DNA of 64,000 bases. It comes from Echinicola rosea. GTDB taxonomy: Bacteria; Bacteroidota; Bacteroidia; Cytophagales; Cyclobacteriaceae. A program made the translations under genes and the position numbers. This document shows, in pieces, positions 27,119 through 36,191 of this stretch. The notes under the pieces were generated by a model, which was not told the DNA's origin, did no database searches, and saw nothing but the letters and a program-made list of their open reading frames with translations. Each line of letters starts with the position of its first letter. The stretch's first letter is position 1. The stretch lies in the NCBI RefSeq assembly GCF_005281475.1, contig NZ_CP040106.1:3004501-3068500 (forward strand), in the 5' to 3' direction.

Positions 27119-28572
27119 AAACACAAAATAAAATCGTTTATGTCTTACTGACCATTTTTTTCAGCTACACCTTGCTGTTTAGTGGGTTTATCTATTATTC
27201 CATTTCCAACTATGCCTTTACGGACTTTTATAAGCGACTTGAGATCAGGGCAATTACCACTGCCAAGTCCCAGCTGGAAAATGAAGGGGAAGGCAATATC
27301 ATCCGGGAGCTGAGGCAGGAATACCTGGAAGTGCTTCCTGACGAGGAGATCAAAATGTATAAATTGCCCGATAATGGTGATTGGCAAGGAATAAGGGAGC
27401 TTGGTAGGTTTAGGGACGGTTTTATAGAGGAGATCCTAGAGGACGGCACTAGTATGTACAATGACCGCAGGACCTTCTTTTACGGGACCACCTACACGAC
27501 GGTGGGCAAGGCCACTTACTTGGTGACCATTTCGGCCGAAAATTACTTTATCACCCACCACGTACACTATTTGCGAAACCTGCTATTCACCTCTTTGGGG
27601 ATTGCCTTTGTGATCATTTTTGTAGTAGCCTTTTTGTTTACCCGAAAATACATCCAGCCGATCAATGACATCATAGAAAAGGTAAAGGAGATCAGTTCGG
27701 AAAACCTACACCTTCGGCTTAATCAGCAGTCCAAAAATGATGACACCATCAGCCAGCTCTCACAGACATTTAATGACATGCTGAACAGGCTGGAGACTTC
27801 ATTTGAGACGCAGAAAAATTTTATCAGCAATGCTAGTCATGAGCTGAATACACCGCTGACCAGCATCATCGGTGAGGCAGATGTGACGCTTAGCAAGGTC
27901 AGGCGGCCAGAAGAATACATCATGTCCCTTCAGACCATTTTGGAAGAGGCCGAAAAACTGGACAAGAAGACCAAAGCCTTGCTTATGCTTGCCCAAACAG
28001 GATTTGATGGCAAACGGCAAAAATTCCAAATGCTGCGTGCCGATCAATTGATCATGGATGTCAAGGATACCGTAGAGAAGATCTACCCGGGTAGTAAAAT
28101 CAGCATTGATTTCAGCCTTTTGCCAGAGAATCCCTATCGGCTAAAGATCAATGCCAATGAGGCACTCCTTCACTTGGCCCTTTCCAATATTATCCTGAAT
28201 GGCTGCAAGTATTCGAATTTTAGTCCGGTACATGTGGCCTTGGGCGTGTCCGACGGAAAGGTAATCATCATCGTAAAAGATGAGGGCATAGGCATCCCGG
28301 ATTCGGAGATGAAATACATCTATGACCCCTATTTTAGGGCTTCCAATACGGAGAATCACGAAGGCTACGGCATCGGACTTCCACTGGCCAGAAATATCGT
28401 CAGGATGCACCGCGGTGAACTGGTCGTGAATTCTACCGAAAATAAAGGGACGACCGTCCAGATTACCCTTCCCTGTTTCTTTACCAATCAAGAGATCAAT
28501 GATGGTAAGGCGGAGCAAATCGTAAAAGCCTATCGTGAAGGGCGTGCCAGCCAAGTATCCGGTAATATTTAA
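27115..28572 (+). CDS. Sensor histidine kinase
   Basis: The 485-residue product has two membrane helices (about 8-30 and 155-176) flanking a ~125-residue extracytoplasmic sensor domain, then a HAMP linker. The HisKA domain carries the phosphoacceptor His242 in FISNASHELNTPLTSI. The HATPase_c domain has its N box (SNIILNGCKYS), G1 (KDEGIGIP) and G2 (GYGIGLPLARNIV). It phosphorylates the response regulator encoded immediately upstream (4-nt ATGA overlap). The layout matches the CusS/ArlS-like class of Bacteroidota kinases. The stimulus cannot be deduced from the sensor domain. Confidence 0.95.
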   Translation: MKTQNKIVYVLLTIFFSYTLLFSGFIYYSISNYAFTDFYKRLEIRAITTAKSQLENEGEGNIIRELRQEYLEVLPDEEIKMYKLPDNGDWQGIRELGRFRDGFIEEILEDGTSMYNDRRTFFYGTTYTTVGKATYLVTISAENYFITHHVHYLRNLLFTSLGIAFVIIFVVAFLFTRKYIQPINDIIEKVKEISSENLHLRLNQQSKNDDTISQLSQTFNDMLNRLETSFETQKNFISNASHELNTPLTSIIGEADVTLSKVRRPEEYIMSLQTILEEAEKLDKKTKALLMLAQTGFDGKRQKFQMLRADQLIMDVKDTVEKIYPGSKISIDFSLLPENPYRLKINANEALLHLALSNIILNGCKYSNFSPVHVALGVSDGKVIIIVKDEGIGIPDSEMKYIYDPYFRASNTENHEGYGIGLPLARNIVRMHRGELVVNSTENKGTTVQITLPCFFTNQEINDGKAEQIVKAYREGRASQVSGNI

Positions 28573-28789
28573 TTCTCCACATCTAGCCGGTATTTGCAAT
28601 GCGGGCTCTAGAGCAGGGCATTTGCAATGTCCTTCGTCGTTTCCCAAGGACAATCCATTGATAAAAAACACTAAAAATCTGGAATTGATGAATCCACCCC
28701 TCAATTCTAATCTCATCCTAATCTGATTCTTAGCCCCCTCTAATAGATGGTTTATAGTTTTGCTCACGATCATTAAAAATGTGGGATAG

Positions 28790-29293
28790 ATGAGAAAAAC
28801 AGTACTAATACCAACTGATTTTACAGTGAAGTCATTAAACCTCGTAAAATCAGCTTTGAATGCAAATGAGAATTGTCAACTGGAAATCATTATTTTACAT
28901 GGACTGTATCTTCCTGATTCCATTACCGAGATGCTTTTTTTTAGGAAAAAAGAAGCCATCCGGAAATTGGAGAATCCTGCATTTGAAAAATCTTGTCAGT
29001 TACTGTTGAGCAAGTACGGATCGCGCATCGAAAGTTTGGGTGTGGACTTGTTTTCGGGCTATAATCGAGGAGCATTTGAGAATTACCTCGAGGGAAACCG
29101 GGTAGATGAGATTTATGCTTTTTCGGACCATGATTTTAAGCCATGCCATAAAAGGAGCTTTGACCTGATGCCGCTGATCGAAAAAACGAGCGTTCACCTG
29201 ACCAAAGTGAAATGGGTCGATCACGGCAGGAGACATGATTTGGACAGGAACCAGTTGGCGGCGCTCTTCTTTGGGCATTTCAGTCCATCATAA
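28790..29293 (+). CDS. Universal-stress-protein-like hypothetical protein
   Basis: The 167-residue product begins MRKTVLIPTDFTVKSLNLVKSAL, the first strand and helix of a UspA-like nucleotide-binding fold. The usual C-terminal ATP-binding GxxGxxxxxxxGS motif is not visible. The middle contains an acidic stretch (RVDEIYAFSDHDF). It follows the kinase by 217 nt on the same strand and precedes a small exported protein by 17 nt. It may be part of the stress or signal output of the two-component system. The family assignment is tentative. Confidence 0.55.
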   Translation: MRKTVLIPTDFTVKSLNLVKSALNANENCQLEIIILHGLYLPDSITEMLFFRKKEAIRKLENPAFEKSCQLLLSKYGSRIESLGVDLFSGYNRGAFENYLEGNRVDEIYAFSDHDFKPCHKRSFDLMPLIEKTSVHLTKVKWVDHGRRHDLDRNQLAALFFGHFSPS

Positions 29294-29310
29294 AACCAAG
29301 ACGATCGATC

Positions 29311-29805
29311 ATGAAGATAAAAATAATGTATATCGGGGTATTTGTACTGCTTTTCGGAGGGGTGATTACCTTGATGGCCAATGATGAGAGTCCGGACCGA
29401 AAGCTGATCGGTAAGTGGGAAGAGGTGATGTGGAAGTATGAGAAATTGGACAGTTCGGAAGAAGGTCCATTTGATTCTTTTCATATAAACGATCAGCTTA
29501 AGCAGGAAATCAGCCTGGAGCTGGTCATCCATAAAGCTGAAACTTGGGAGATTAGGCCAGATGGTGCGCTATTGCTTCACAAAAAAGACGGAAGTAGCGA
29601 GGAGTTGCATTGGCGATTGAAGGGGCGTGGACACGTGCTGAAGCTATTTGGACATGGAGACAGCCTAGAGCATTATCAAATCCAGAAGCTTACGGAAGAT
29701 ACCATGGAAATTCATTTTAACTCAGATCTTCAGGCGAGAGGAATTATCAAAATGATTTTTAAGAAATCCAAAAACCAAACGCATGCTTCGAAAATTCAGC
29801 AATAG
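29311..29805 (+). CDS. Small exported lipocalin-like hypothetical protein
   Basis: The 164-residue product has an N-terminal hydrophobic segment (MYIGVFVLLFGGVITLMA) and a domain starting KLIGKWEEVMWKYE, the GxW pattern at the start of lipocalin-like folds, followed by alternating strands (AETWEIRPDGALLLHKKDG). No ligand can be named. Its 3' end overlaps the DUF1275 gene by 23 nt, so they are probably co-transcribed. Confidence 0.55.
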   Translation: MKIKIMYIGVFVLLFGGVITLMANDESPDRKLIGKWEEVMWKYEKLDSSEEGPFDSFHINDQLKQEISLELVIHKAETWEIRPDGALLLHKKDGSSEELHWRLKGRGHVLKLFGHGDSLEHYQIQKLTEDTMEIHFNSDLQARGIIKMIFKKSKNQTHASKIQQ

Positions 29806-30577
29806 TAGGACATTAAGTGACAACATAAAGTTGGGAAGCTTGACGGCTTTCTCGGCGGGGATGGTCAATGTGGTCTCGGTCATGTTGTTTTTCGCCTTTA
29901 CTTCTAATGTCACTGGTCACTATGCTGTGCTGGCAGAAGAAATAGCGAAGGGCAATTGGTACCAAGCCGGAGTGGTGGCAGCCTGGATCATGCTGTTCTT
30001 TTTTGGTGGCTTTACCTCCAATTGTATCATAGTTCATTTCAATAAAAACTATACCTACTTATCCCATGCTGTTCCGGTGATTTTGGAGATCCTTTGTCTT
30101 TTGGTCGTGGGGACATATGTGCAGTTTTATTATGCGGAGACTTTATTGGAGACCGAATGGCTGGTAGGGTTGATGCTGTATGCAATGGGACTCCAAAATG
30201 GCCTTACCGCCAGTATTTCCAATTCTGCAGTAAAAACAACCCACTTGACTGGCCTGACCACGGACTTGGGCATGCTCTTCTCCATGTTCACTAAGAAGGA
30301 ATATCGCGAAAATGCCCAGCTACGGGGCAAACTCAAGATACAGCTCTCGATCATGGTGAGCTACCTTTCTGGGGGCATCACGGCGGGATATATCTACATG
30401 ACCATAGCTTATAATGTGTTTTATATCGTCTGCCTTTTTCTGCTGATTGTCATTGGTTACGATTATTACAAATTAAAATATTATGAGTTGGTCAATCGAC
30501 GGGAGCGAAAAAGTAAAAGAAATTATTACCGATATGTAGCAGTCAAGAATAAAAAGAAAATCCTCGAAAAAGCCTGA
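29783..30577 (+). CDS. DUF1275 (YoaK-type) membrane protein
   Basis: The 264-residue product has six or seven membrane helices. It has typical DUF1275 features: SLTAFSAGMVNVVSVMLFF near the N-terminus, FTSNVTGHYAVLAEEI, and MGLQNGLTASISNSAVKTTHLTGLTTDLGMLFS in the middle. The molecular function of the family is not established; a transport role is assumed. The gene starts inside the end of the preceding frame and is the last of the five-gene plus-strand set beginning with the response regulator. A strong terminator follows 39 nt later. Confidence 0.85.
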   Translation: MLRKFSNSRTLSDNIKLGSLTAFSAGMVNVVSVMLFFAFTSNVTGHYAVLAEEIAKGNWYQAGVVAAWIMLFFFGGFTSNCIIVHFNKNYTYLSHAVPVILEILCLLVVGTYVQFYYAETLLETEWLVGLMLYAMGLQNGLTASISNSAVKTTHLTGLTTDLGMLFSMFTKKEYRENAQLRGKLKIQLSIMVSYLSGGITAGYIYMTIAYNVFYIVCLFLLIVIGYDYYKLKYYELVNRRERKSKRNYYRYVAVKNKKKILEKA

Positions 30578-30616
30578 GAATATGATGGTGGTAGTCAAAA
30601 GACAGGCTTAGTTCAG

Positions 30617-30653
30617 ACACCTACAGGTTAAGTTACTTGTGGGTGTTTTTTTG
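30617..30653 (+). terminator. Rho-independent terminator after the DUF1275 gene
   Basis: A 9-bp stem (ACACCTACA / TGTGGGTGT, one G-U pair) with a 12-nt loop is followed by a run of Ts at 30646-30652. It closes the transcript that starts with the response regulator. Confidence 0.75.
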
Positions 30654-30843
30654 TTTATATACCAATGTATGATGGCGGAAAAGTTGGGGCATTTTACTCC
30701 ATGATGAAAGACGGGAGAAGTAGACCACGTGTAGATTTTTATTTGGGAGTTGGTATTTGGTATGTTGCACCTATATTGCTTGAATCCAAATTTGGCTCTT
30801 GTGATGAAGGAAAGTCAGTTCTTTTAAGATTAGAGAGTAGGGG

Positions 30844-32307
30844 TTATGCTATCATTAGCACCTCTTTGATCACCTTGTCCTGATCTGGATTATCGGCCAT
30901 GATCATAAGGGTGTCGTTTTCTTGGAGTTCCGTTTCGCCATTTGGAGTGATAAATTTCCCCTCTCGGCTGATCAGCACTACCAGGCAGGTGTTAGGGAAT
31001 CCTATTTCCAGAATTTTTTTGCCGGAAACGGCAGCATTTTTTGGAATTTCCACTTCTATGAGGGCATTTTTGACATCGTCGGAGAGTTCCAGGTCCAGGA
31101 GGGACTTTTTCTTCAAGCCTGCAGGTAGGGCAAGGTCAAGTAGTTTGGCAGCTAAAGGTAAGGTGGTGGCTTGTAGGACTACCGATGTGAGGACAATAAA
31201 GAAAACGACATGGAAAATTACACCGGACATTTCCACGCCATGGATCATGGGAAAGGTAGCAAAGACTATGGGGACCGCTCCCCGAAGCCCTACCCATGAA
31301 AGGAAAAGTTTTTCCTTAAAAGTATATTTAAACGGCAAAAGGGTGAGGTAAACCCCCAGTGGCCGGGCCACGAGGATCAGGAACAATGCTGACGAAAGGG
31401 CAAGACCGATCACCGGCAGCATTTGGGAAGGAAACACCAATAACCCCAAGGTAATGAACATGACCACCTGCATAAGCCACGCCACGCCATCAAAAAACTT
31501 CATCATACTTTTTTTATGGAGCATTTTGCCATTGCCCACTGTAAGGGCACAGATGTAAACAGCCAAGAAGCCATTTCCGCGAAGGAGATCTGTGAGGGTA
31601 TAGGTGAGCAGTACAAGTGAAATCATCAGCACTGGATAGAGGCCTTCTACTTCCAAGTTTATTTTGTTGACAGTGAGCACTGTAATGCGACCAATCAGCC
31701 AGCCCATTACCGCTCCGACTATCATTTGGATAAAAAACAGCGGGATGATTTCAACGATCGAAAAATCCTGAACTTTAATGAGACTGGTCAGGGCGATGGT
31801 AAGAAAATAAGCCATGGGATCATTACTGCCGCTTTCCAGTTCTAACAGGGGCCGGAGGTTGCCCTTGAGTCCTATGCTCTTGCTTCTCAAAATCGAAAAT
31901 ACCGCCGCCGCATCGGTAGAGGATACGATCGATCCCAGCAACAGACTTTCCAGCAAGGTCAGGTCTGACACCCAATACACAAACCCTCCCAGGGAAAAGC
32001 TGGTCAGCAAAACCCCAATGGTGGAAAGTCCGATGCCTTGTACTAAAATGGGCTTCACTGAGGGCCATTTGGTGTCGAGTCCCCCCGAAAAGAGGATAAA
32101 TGTCAGGGCTATAATCCCCAGAAACTGGGTCAGTGAAGGATCATCAAAGACAATTCCCCCGATGCCATCCGAGCCTGCCAACATGCCAACGCCCAAAAAT
32201 ATCAGTAGCGCGGGAATACCTGTTTTGCCGGAAGTTTTACTGGCGATGACACCAGCGAAAAGTAAAAGGGAGCTGATCAATAGGATGTTTTCAGCAGTCA
32301 GAATCAT
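30844..32307 (-). CDS. K+/H+ antiporter, NhaP2/CvrA-like (CPA1 with TrkA-C)
   Basis: The 487-residue product has about 12 membrane helices of the Na+/H+ exchanger family. The ion-binding region is visible as GSIVSSTDAAAVFSILR and LLELESGSNDPMAYFLT, the Asp-containing motifs of CPA1 antiporters. A cytoplasmic TrkA-C-type regulatory domain occupies the last ~80 residues (LIEVEIPKNAAVSGKKILEIGFPNTCLVVLISREGKF). This architecture matches NhaP2/CvrA potassium/proton antiporters, which export K+ and aid pH and osmotic homeostasis in the inner membrane. It is monocistronic, transcribed towards the DUF1275 gene. Na+ rather than K+ specificity cannot be excluded. Confidence 0.88.
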   Translation of the reverse strand: MILTAENILLISSLLLFAGVIASKTSGKTGIPALLIFLGVGMLAGSDGIGGIVFDDPSLTQFLGIIALTFILFSGGLDTKWPSVKPILVQGIGLSTIGVLLTSFSLGGFVYWVSDLTLLESLLLGSIVSSTDAAAVFSILRSKSIGLKGNLRPLLELESGSNDPMAYFLTIALTSLIKVQDFSIVEIIPLFFIQMIVGAVMGWLIGRITVLTVNKINLEVEGLYPVLMISLVLLTYTLTDLLRGNGFLAVYICALTVGNGKMLHKKSMMKFFDGVAWLMQVVMFITLGLLVFPSQMLPVIGLALSSALFLILVARPLGVYLTLLPFKYTFKEKLFLSWVGLRGAVPIVFATFPMIHGVEMSGVIFHVVFFIVLTSVVLQATTLPLAAKLLDLALPAGLKKKSLLDLELSDDVKNALIEVEIPKNAAVSGKKILEIGFPNTCLVVLISREGKFITPNGETELQENDTLMIMADNPDQDKVIKEVLMIA

Positions 32308-32606
32308 GGAAACATGGTTAAGTTTGGGGTGAATTTAATAAATTGCTGGGTAAAATACCTTTAGTGGGATTGTTTTCACCGGGAAATCGCTTTAAACTAT
32401 CAGCAAAGAGGTGTAAACCTTAGCAGACCTTTTTATTCGCCAGATAGAACCGAAGGCTAGACGTTGGACCTTCACTCGGCCTGGTCTGACTCTTCTTGCC
32501 TGGATTGAATTTCAGGGCCATAAGCGATTTTCCTCATTTTTTTCAGGAATGGCACTGTACGATTACACTTTGGATCAAATCCACCCTAAGAAAGAATAGG
32601 AGGTAA

Positions 32607-32638
32607 CCCCGTGAAAAGTACTTGCTACTTTTATGGGG
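32607..32638. other. Stable hairpin, possible part of a small RNA
   Basis: CCCC-GTG-AAAAGTA pairs with TACTTTTATGGGG around a 5-nt loop (13 pairs with one bulge). A short T-run begins about 8 nt later. Confidence 0.35.
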
Positions 32639-32739
32639 CTAGATGTTTTTTGACCAAGGAATCAATATTTCGATTAGTGATGGTGATTTTAATTTTTGCA
32701 ACTATATTGCATTAATTTGGTTAGTTAAAGTGGAAAATG

Positions 32740-32768
32740 CCGGTCTTGGATAGGGCCGGTTTTTTTTA
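32740..32768 (+). terminator. Terminator-like hairpin with no gene upstream
   Basis: A 6-bp GC-rich stem (CCGGTC / GGCCGG) is followed by about nine Ts. On the plus strand no protein gene precedes it within the intergenic region. Confidence 0.55.
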
Positions 32769-32959
32769 ATCATTTGTTAATGGCATTTTGGTAAGCTAGA
32801 GAAGATAGACAGGTATCTTTGGATCTTTATTTTGCTGAATCATATTGATTGCATTTGCTTATAATATTATTTTAGTGGATGGTTTTGGTAAACCATCTTG
32901 CTTTATTACCAGGGATTGCAAGAGGTTGGCAGTAATTTGATACCCAATACATAATTATA

Positions 32960-34786
32960 ATGAATAAAAGAGCTATCATCTGTTTACTTATTTTTCTCTT
33001 TCCTCTGTTGGTTAAGGCACAAGTGGAATATAAATTCCACTCCCATAATGATTATTTACAGCCCGTTCCTTTCTGGACGGCCTATGCCAACGACGCTGCG
33101 TCCATAGAGGTCGATGTGATTCTTCAGGAGGGGAAATTGATGGTGGCGCATGAGAAAGCAACGATAGAAGCAGCGAAAACCCTTGAGTCACTTTACTTGG
33201 TGCCGATCCGGCAAGCAAAGGAACTGGGAATTGGTGAGCCTGCTTTCCAATTACTTATTGATATAAAGACGGAAGCTTACGCTACCATGGATGTTTTGGA
33301 AGATAAGTTGGAGGAATATACGGATGTTTTGGCGGTGCCGGGAAAGCAAGGAGGGGTTCAGGTGGTCATTTCCGGAAACCGACCTCGTCTAGAAGATTAC
33401 GATGATTATGCGCCATACATCCTTTTTGATTATCAATCCTTGGATTTTCCAAGCAATTTACCCTGGCACCGGATTGCTTTGGTGAGTCTTCCCTTTCAGC
33501 GGTTTTCCGTTTGGAACGGGAAAGGGAGGTTGGTTCAAGCCGAAAAACAAAAACTGGAAGAACTGATCGAAAAGGCCCATGCAGTGGATCGGTCGATACG
33601 TTTTTGGGGAGCACCGGACAGCAAGACTGCCTGGAAGGCTTTTGCTGATATGGGTATAGATTTTATCAATACAGATAGGCCCTTCGAGGCCAGTCAATAC
33701 CTGAACAGCCTAAATAGCAATGTGGTGAGTAGTCAACATCGGCACGAAATATACCATCCTAAATTTAAGGTGGATGGTGTAGCAGTACCTGTCACACAAA
33801 TCATTCTGATGATAGGCGATGGCAATGGTTTGGCGCATATTTCAGCGGGAATGTATGCTCACGGTAATCAACTCAACCTGACACAATTGAAGCATATTGG
33901 CTTAGTGAAAACCCAGTCTGCAGATGACTTTACGACTGATTCTGCAGCAGGTGCCACTGCCTTGGCTACTGGCAAAAAGGCCAATAACAGGGCTATTGGT
34001 TTTTCTACAGAGGGTACAGCGCTTTCCAATCTGCCCGAATTACTAAAAAATTATTCCTTCACGACGGGCATTGTGACTACAGATCATGTGACAGGTGCTA
34101 CCCCGGCCTCATTTTATGCTCATAGGGAAGATCGCGGAATGGTAGAGGGGATTGCTGAGGATCTTTCAAAAAGCCCCCTAAATTTATTTATTGGGGGCGG
34201 AAAAAATGATTTTCTGGTCAAAGGTCGGGATTTGATTGCACCTCTTGATGCTGCGGGATTTACGATTGTCAAGAGCTTGGATGAACTTGATGGAAATAAC
34301 ATTAAGAAAGCAGGGTATTTTGCCAGCAATCAAGGATTGCCTACGGTGATGAAAGGTAGGGAAGGTTTCCTGAAAAGCGCAACCACCCGATCCTTAGCAT
34401 TTTTGAGCAAAAAAGCGCAGCCATTTTTCTTAATGATCGAGAGCGCGATGATCGATAGTGGAGGTCATTGGAATGATGCTAAGACGGTTGTGGAAGAGGA
34501 AATAGACTTTGATGAAGCGGTAGGGGAGGTGATTGCCTATGCAGATGACCATGCCGGGACCTTGGTGCTGATCACAGCAGATCATGAGACTGGCGGGGTC
34601 ACCCTGCCACAGGGAAACGTGGGGAAAGAAGAAATTGAACTGGATTTTGATACCAAAGACCATACTGGTATAATGGTGCCCTTGTTTGCTTATGGGGCAC
34701 ATGCAGATGAATTTATCGGAGTGTATGAGAATACTGAAATCTTCGAAAAGATAATGCGTCTAGTGGAGCAGTATCATAAGCGCTAG
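32960..34786 (+). CDS. GDPD-like and alkaline phosphatase fusion protein
   Basis: The 608-residue product has a signal peptide (ending LVKAQ). Residues ~25-250 form a glycerophosphodiester-phosphodiesterase/PI-PLC-like domain: HSHNDY at 27-32, SIEVDV at 48-53, MVAHE and a closing INTDRP. Residues ~278-605 form an alkaline phosphatase domain: MIGDGNG with metal-ligand Asp287, TTDSAAGATA with nucleophile Ser328, DHVTGATPASFYAHREDR, ESAMIDSGGHWND and TADHETGG. One exported protein could therefore split a glycerophosphodiester and remove phosphate from the product, scavenging phosphate in the periplasm. Both active-site sets look intact. It stands alone, divergent from the antiporter; I see no Pho box. 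Confidence 0.88.
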   Translation: MNKRAIICLLIFLFPLLVKAQVEYKFHSHNDYLQPVPFWTAYANDAASIEVDVILQEGKLMVAHEKATIEAAKTLESLYLVPIRQAKELGIGEPAFQLLIDIKTEAYATMDVLEDKLEEYTDVLAVPGKQGGVQVVISGNRPRLEDYDDYAPYILFDYQSLDFPSNLPWHRIALVSLPFQRFSVWNGKGRLVQAEKQKLEELIEKAHAVDRSIRFWGAPDSKTAWKAFADMGIDFINTDRPFEASQYLNSLNSNVVSSQHRHEIYHPKFKVDGVAVPVTQIILMIGDGNGLAHISAGMYAHGNQLNLTQLKHIGLVKTQSADDFTTDSAAGATALATGKKANNRAIGFSTEGTALSNLPELLKNYSFTTGIVTTDHVTGATPASFYAHREDRGMVEGIAEDLSKSPLNLFIGGGKNDFLVKGRDLIAPLDAAGFTIVKSLDELDGNNIKKAGYFASNQGLPTVMKGREGFLKSATTRSLAFLSKKAQPFFLMIESAMIDSGGHWNDAKTVVEEEIDFDEAVGEVIAYADDHAGTLVLITADHETGGVTLPQGNVGKEEIELDFDTKDHTGIMVPLFAYGAHADEFIGVYENTEIFEKIMRLVEQYHKR

Positions 34787-34820
34787 GTTAAAGTAATCAG
34801 CGTCTTACGTCAAGGAGATG

Positions 34821-35246
34821 TCAGTCTGTAGGACCCAATTTTACTGCCAGTCTCCACCCAAGATAGGAAAAAGGCACATATGCCAAGCCAATGTCCACAA
34901 TCCCAAACCAAGCAGGAAAGGGCTGGGAGAGGATGATGATCATACTGCCTATTAGAAAACTAAAGCCAACCACAAGGGCGAAGCTTATTTTGTAACGAAC
35001 CGCAATAAGTGCCGCGACGAGCCCACCCGAAAATGTGCCCAAGGCGTGGATTATAAACAGCATCAGAAAATATGGGATCCCAAATAATGGCAATGCTTCT
35101 TTGAAGCCTTCTATGGTCGGAAGAGCTATTTTGGGAGGAAGCGGCATGCATATTCCGATGGTTTTGAAAAGCCCTATGTTGACCAAAATACCAATAGTTA
35201 AACCAGCCAATATACTGATGATATTTCTAAGGGCTTGATTATTCAT
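34821..35246 (-). CDS. Small membrane protein, unknown function
   Basis: The 141-residue product has four hydrophobic helices (about residues 7-28, 55-80, 85-108 and 115-135) with glycine-rich packing segments such as HALGTFSGGLVAALIA. I do not recognise a family and no catalytic or binding motif is visible. It follows the metallo-beta-lactamase gene by 30 nt on the same strand and may share its transcript. Confidence 0.6.
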   Translation of the reverse strand: MNNQALRNIISILAGLTIGILVNIGLFKTIGICMPLPPKIALPTIEGFKEALPLFGIPYFLMLFIIHALGTFSGGLVAALIAVRYKISFALVVGFSFLIGSMIIILSQPFPAWFGIVDIGLAYVPFSYLGWRLAVKLGPTD

Positions 35247-35276
35247 CGGGAGTGAACAGGTCTTCTGGAGTGGTAG

Positions 35277-36050
35277 TCATTGGAAGAGTTTTTCGGTGTA
35301 CGTCAATAAGTTTTTGTCGCCCCATTCGCCATGCCCTGGGATGACTACCTTGAGATTTGGATAGGCGGTTTTGATTTTATTCACAGTGGTGGGCCATGCC
35401 GTTGTATTGGCATCTTCAAGGTTGCCTTTTTCGGCACCATCAGCTTTGACCAGGCATCCGCCAAAAAGCACCTGATCATCCGGGAAATAGCCGATTACGT
35501 TATCTTCGGTATGTCCTTCACCAAAATAGTGAACAAATACCGACCTGCTGCCGACTTTTAGTGCCAATTGATCCGGAAATCCCACTGATGGTTGAGGAAA
35601 ACCATGCTGTGATGCGAGGGAAAGGGTACTTTTGAAAGCGTAGGAGGGGATTTCTTTTGCATGAAATGCATCCAGACCACCAACACAATCCAAGTGAAAA
35701 TGGGTGGCTACGATAGCTTTGATGTGTAGTTTTTCCCCTTCCATAAAAGCGATGAGCTCTTCGGAATCTTTTGGGGTGCTGGGCGTGTCAAAGATGATCG
35801 CCTCCCCATCACTGACCACAATCATCCCATTGCAACCCACCTTCCCGAAGCGCTCGGTTTCGAGATATGAAATGTGAACATAGGTATGTGGACTAATTTG
35901 TCTGACAATCAATTGGTCCGAAGCATATACTTCTTTTTCGGTGAAATGGGATTGAGATTGCACCGTTAAATTTTTCTGTGATTTCCCACTTTTTTCACCA
36001 CAAGCGGATAAGGACAAAAGAAAGACAGCGATAAGAAGTTTATAAACCAT
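35277..36050 (-). CDS. Subclass B1 metallo-beta-lactamase
   Basis: The 257-residue product has a signal with a possible lipobox (LSAC, Cys17). All six B1 zinc ligands can be read: His117, His119 and Asp121 in THFHLDCVGG, His180 in GEGHTEDNV, Cys199 in FGGCLVK and His240 in PGHGEWG. Lys202 occupies the usual position for binding the carbapenem carboxylate. The combination of Cys in the second site with three-His first site is diagnostic of B1 enzymes such as CcrA, and differs from generic MBL-fold hydrolases. It should hydrolyse beta-lactams including carbapenems in the periplasm, though activity is not proven by sequence. Chromosomal B1 enzymes are known in Bacteroidota, including Echinicola. 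No mobile element abuts it. Confidence 0.9.
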   Translation of the reverse strand: MVYKLLIAVFLLSLSACGEKSGKSQKNLTVQSQSHFTEKEVYASDQLIVRQISPHTYVHISYLETERFGKVGCNGMIVVSDGEAIIFDTPSTPKDSEELIAFMEGEKLHIKAIVATHFHLDCVGGLDAFHAKEIPSYAFKSTLSLASQHGFPQPSVGFPDQLALKVGSRSVFVHYFGEGHTEDNVIGYFPDDQVLFGGCLVKADGAEKGNLEDANTTAWPTTVNKIKTAYPNLKVVIPGHGEWGDKNLLTYTEKLFQ

Positions 36051-36135
36051 TGGTCTGGTAGTTTAGTGGTCACTTAGTTCTCCTAAAAATAATACCTGAA
36101 TCTAGTAGTTAATAATCTGTCAGAAAAAAAGCATA

Positions 36136-36167
36136 AAAAAACCATCCGCCACGGCGGATGGTTTTTT
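36136..36167 (-). terminator. Strong terminator after proA
   Basis: A perfect 10-bp stem ACCATCCGCC / GGCGGATGGT with a 2-nt loop, extended by flanking A and T runs on both sides. It ends the proC-proB-proA transcript and could also act on the opposite strand. Confidence 0.85.
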
Positions 36168-36191
36168 GAATATAATCTTAAGCTTGGACCG

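Larger units (their letters stand above)
32308..32959. other. Divergent intergenic region with two hairpins
   Basis: 652 nt between the divergent antiporter and phosphatase genes, with no coding frame. It contains a long hairpin at 32607-32638 and a terminator-like hairpin at 32740-32768. Because both flanking genes point away, these structures suggest a short separate transcript. Part of the left half (about 32450-32540) looks like decayed intergenic repeat. Confidence 0.55.

Noticed and set aside
30665..30883. 72-codon plus-strand frame after the terminator
   Set aside because: It has no recognisable domain, follows a terminator and runs into the 3' end of the antiporter gene on the other strand.
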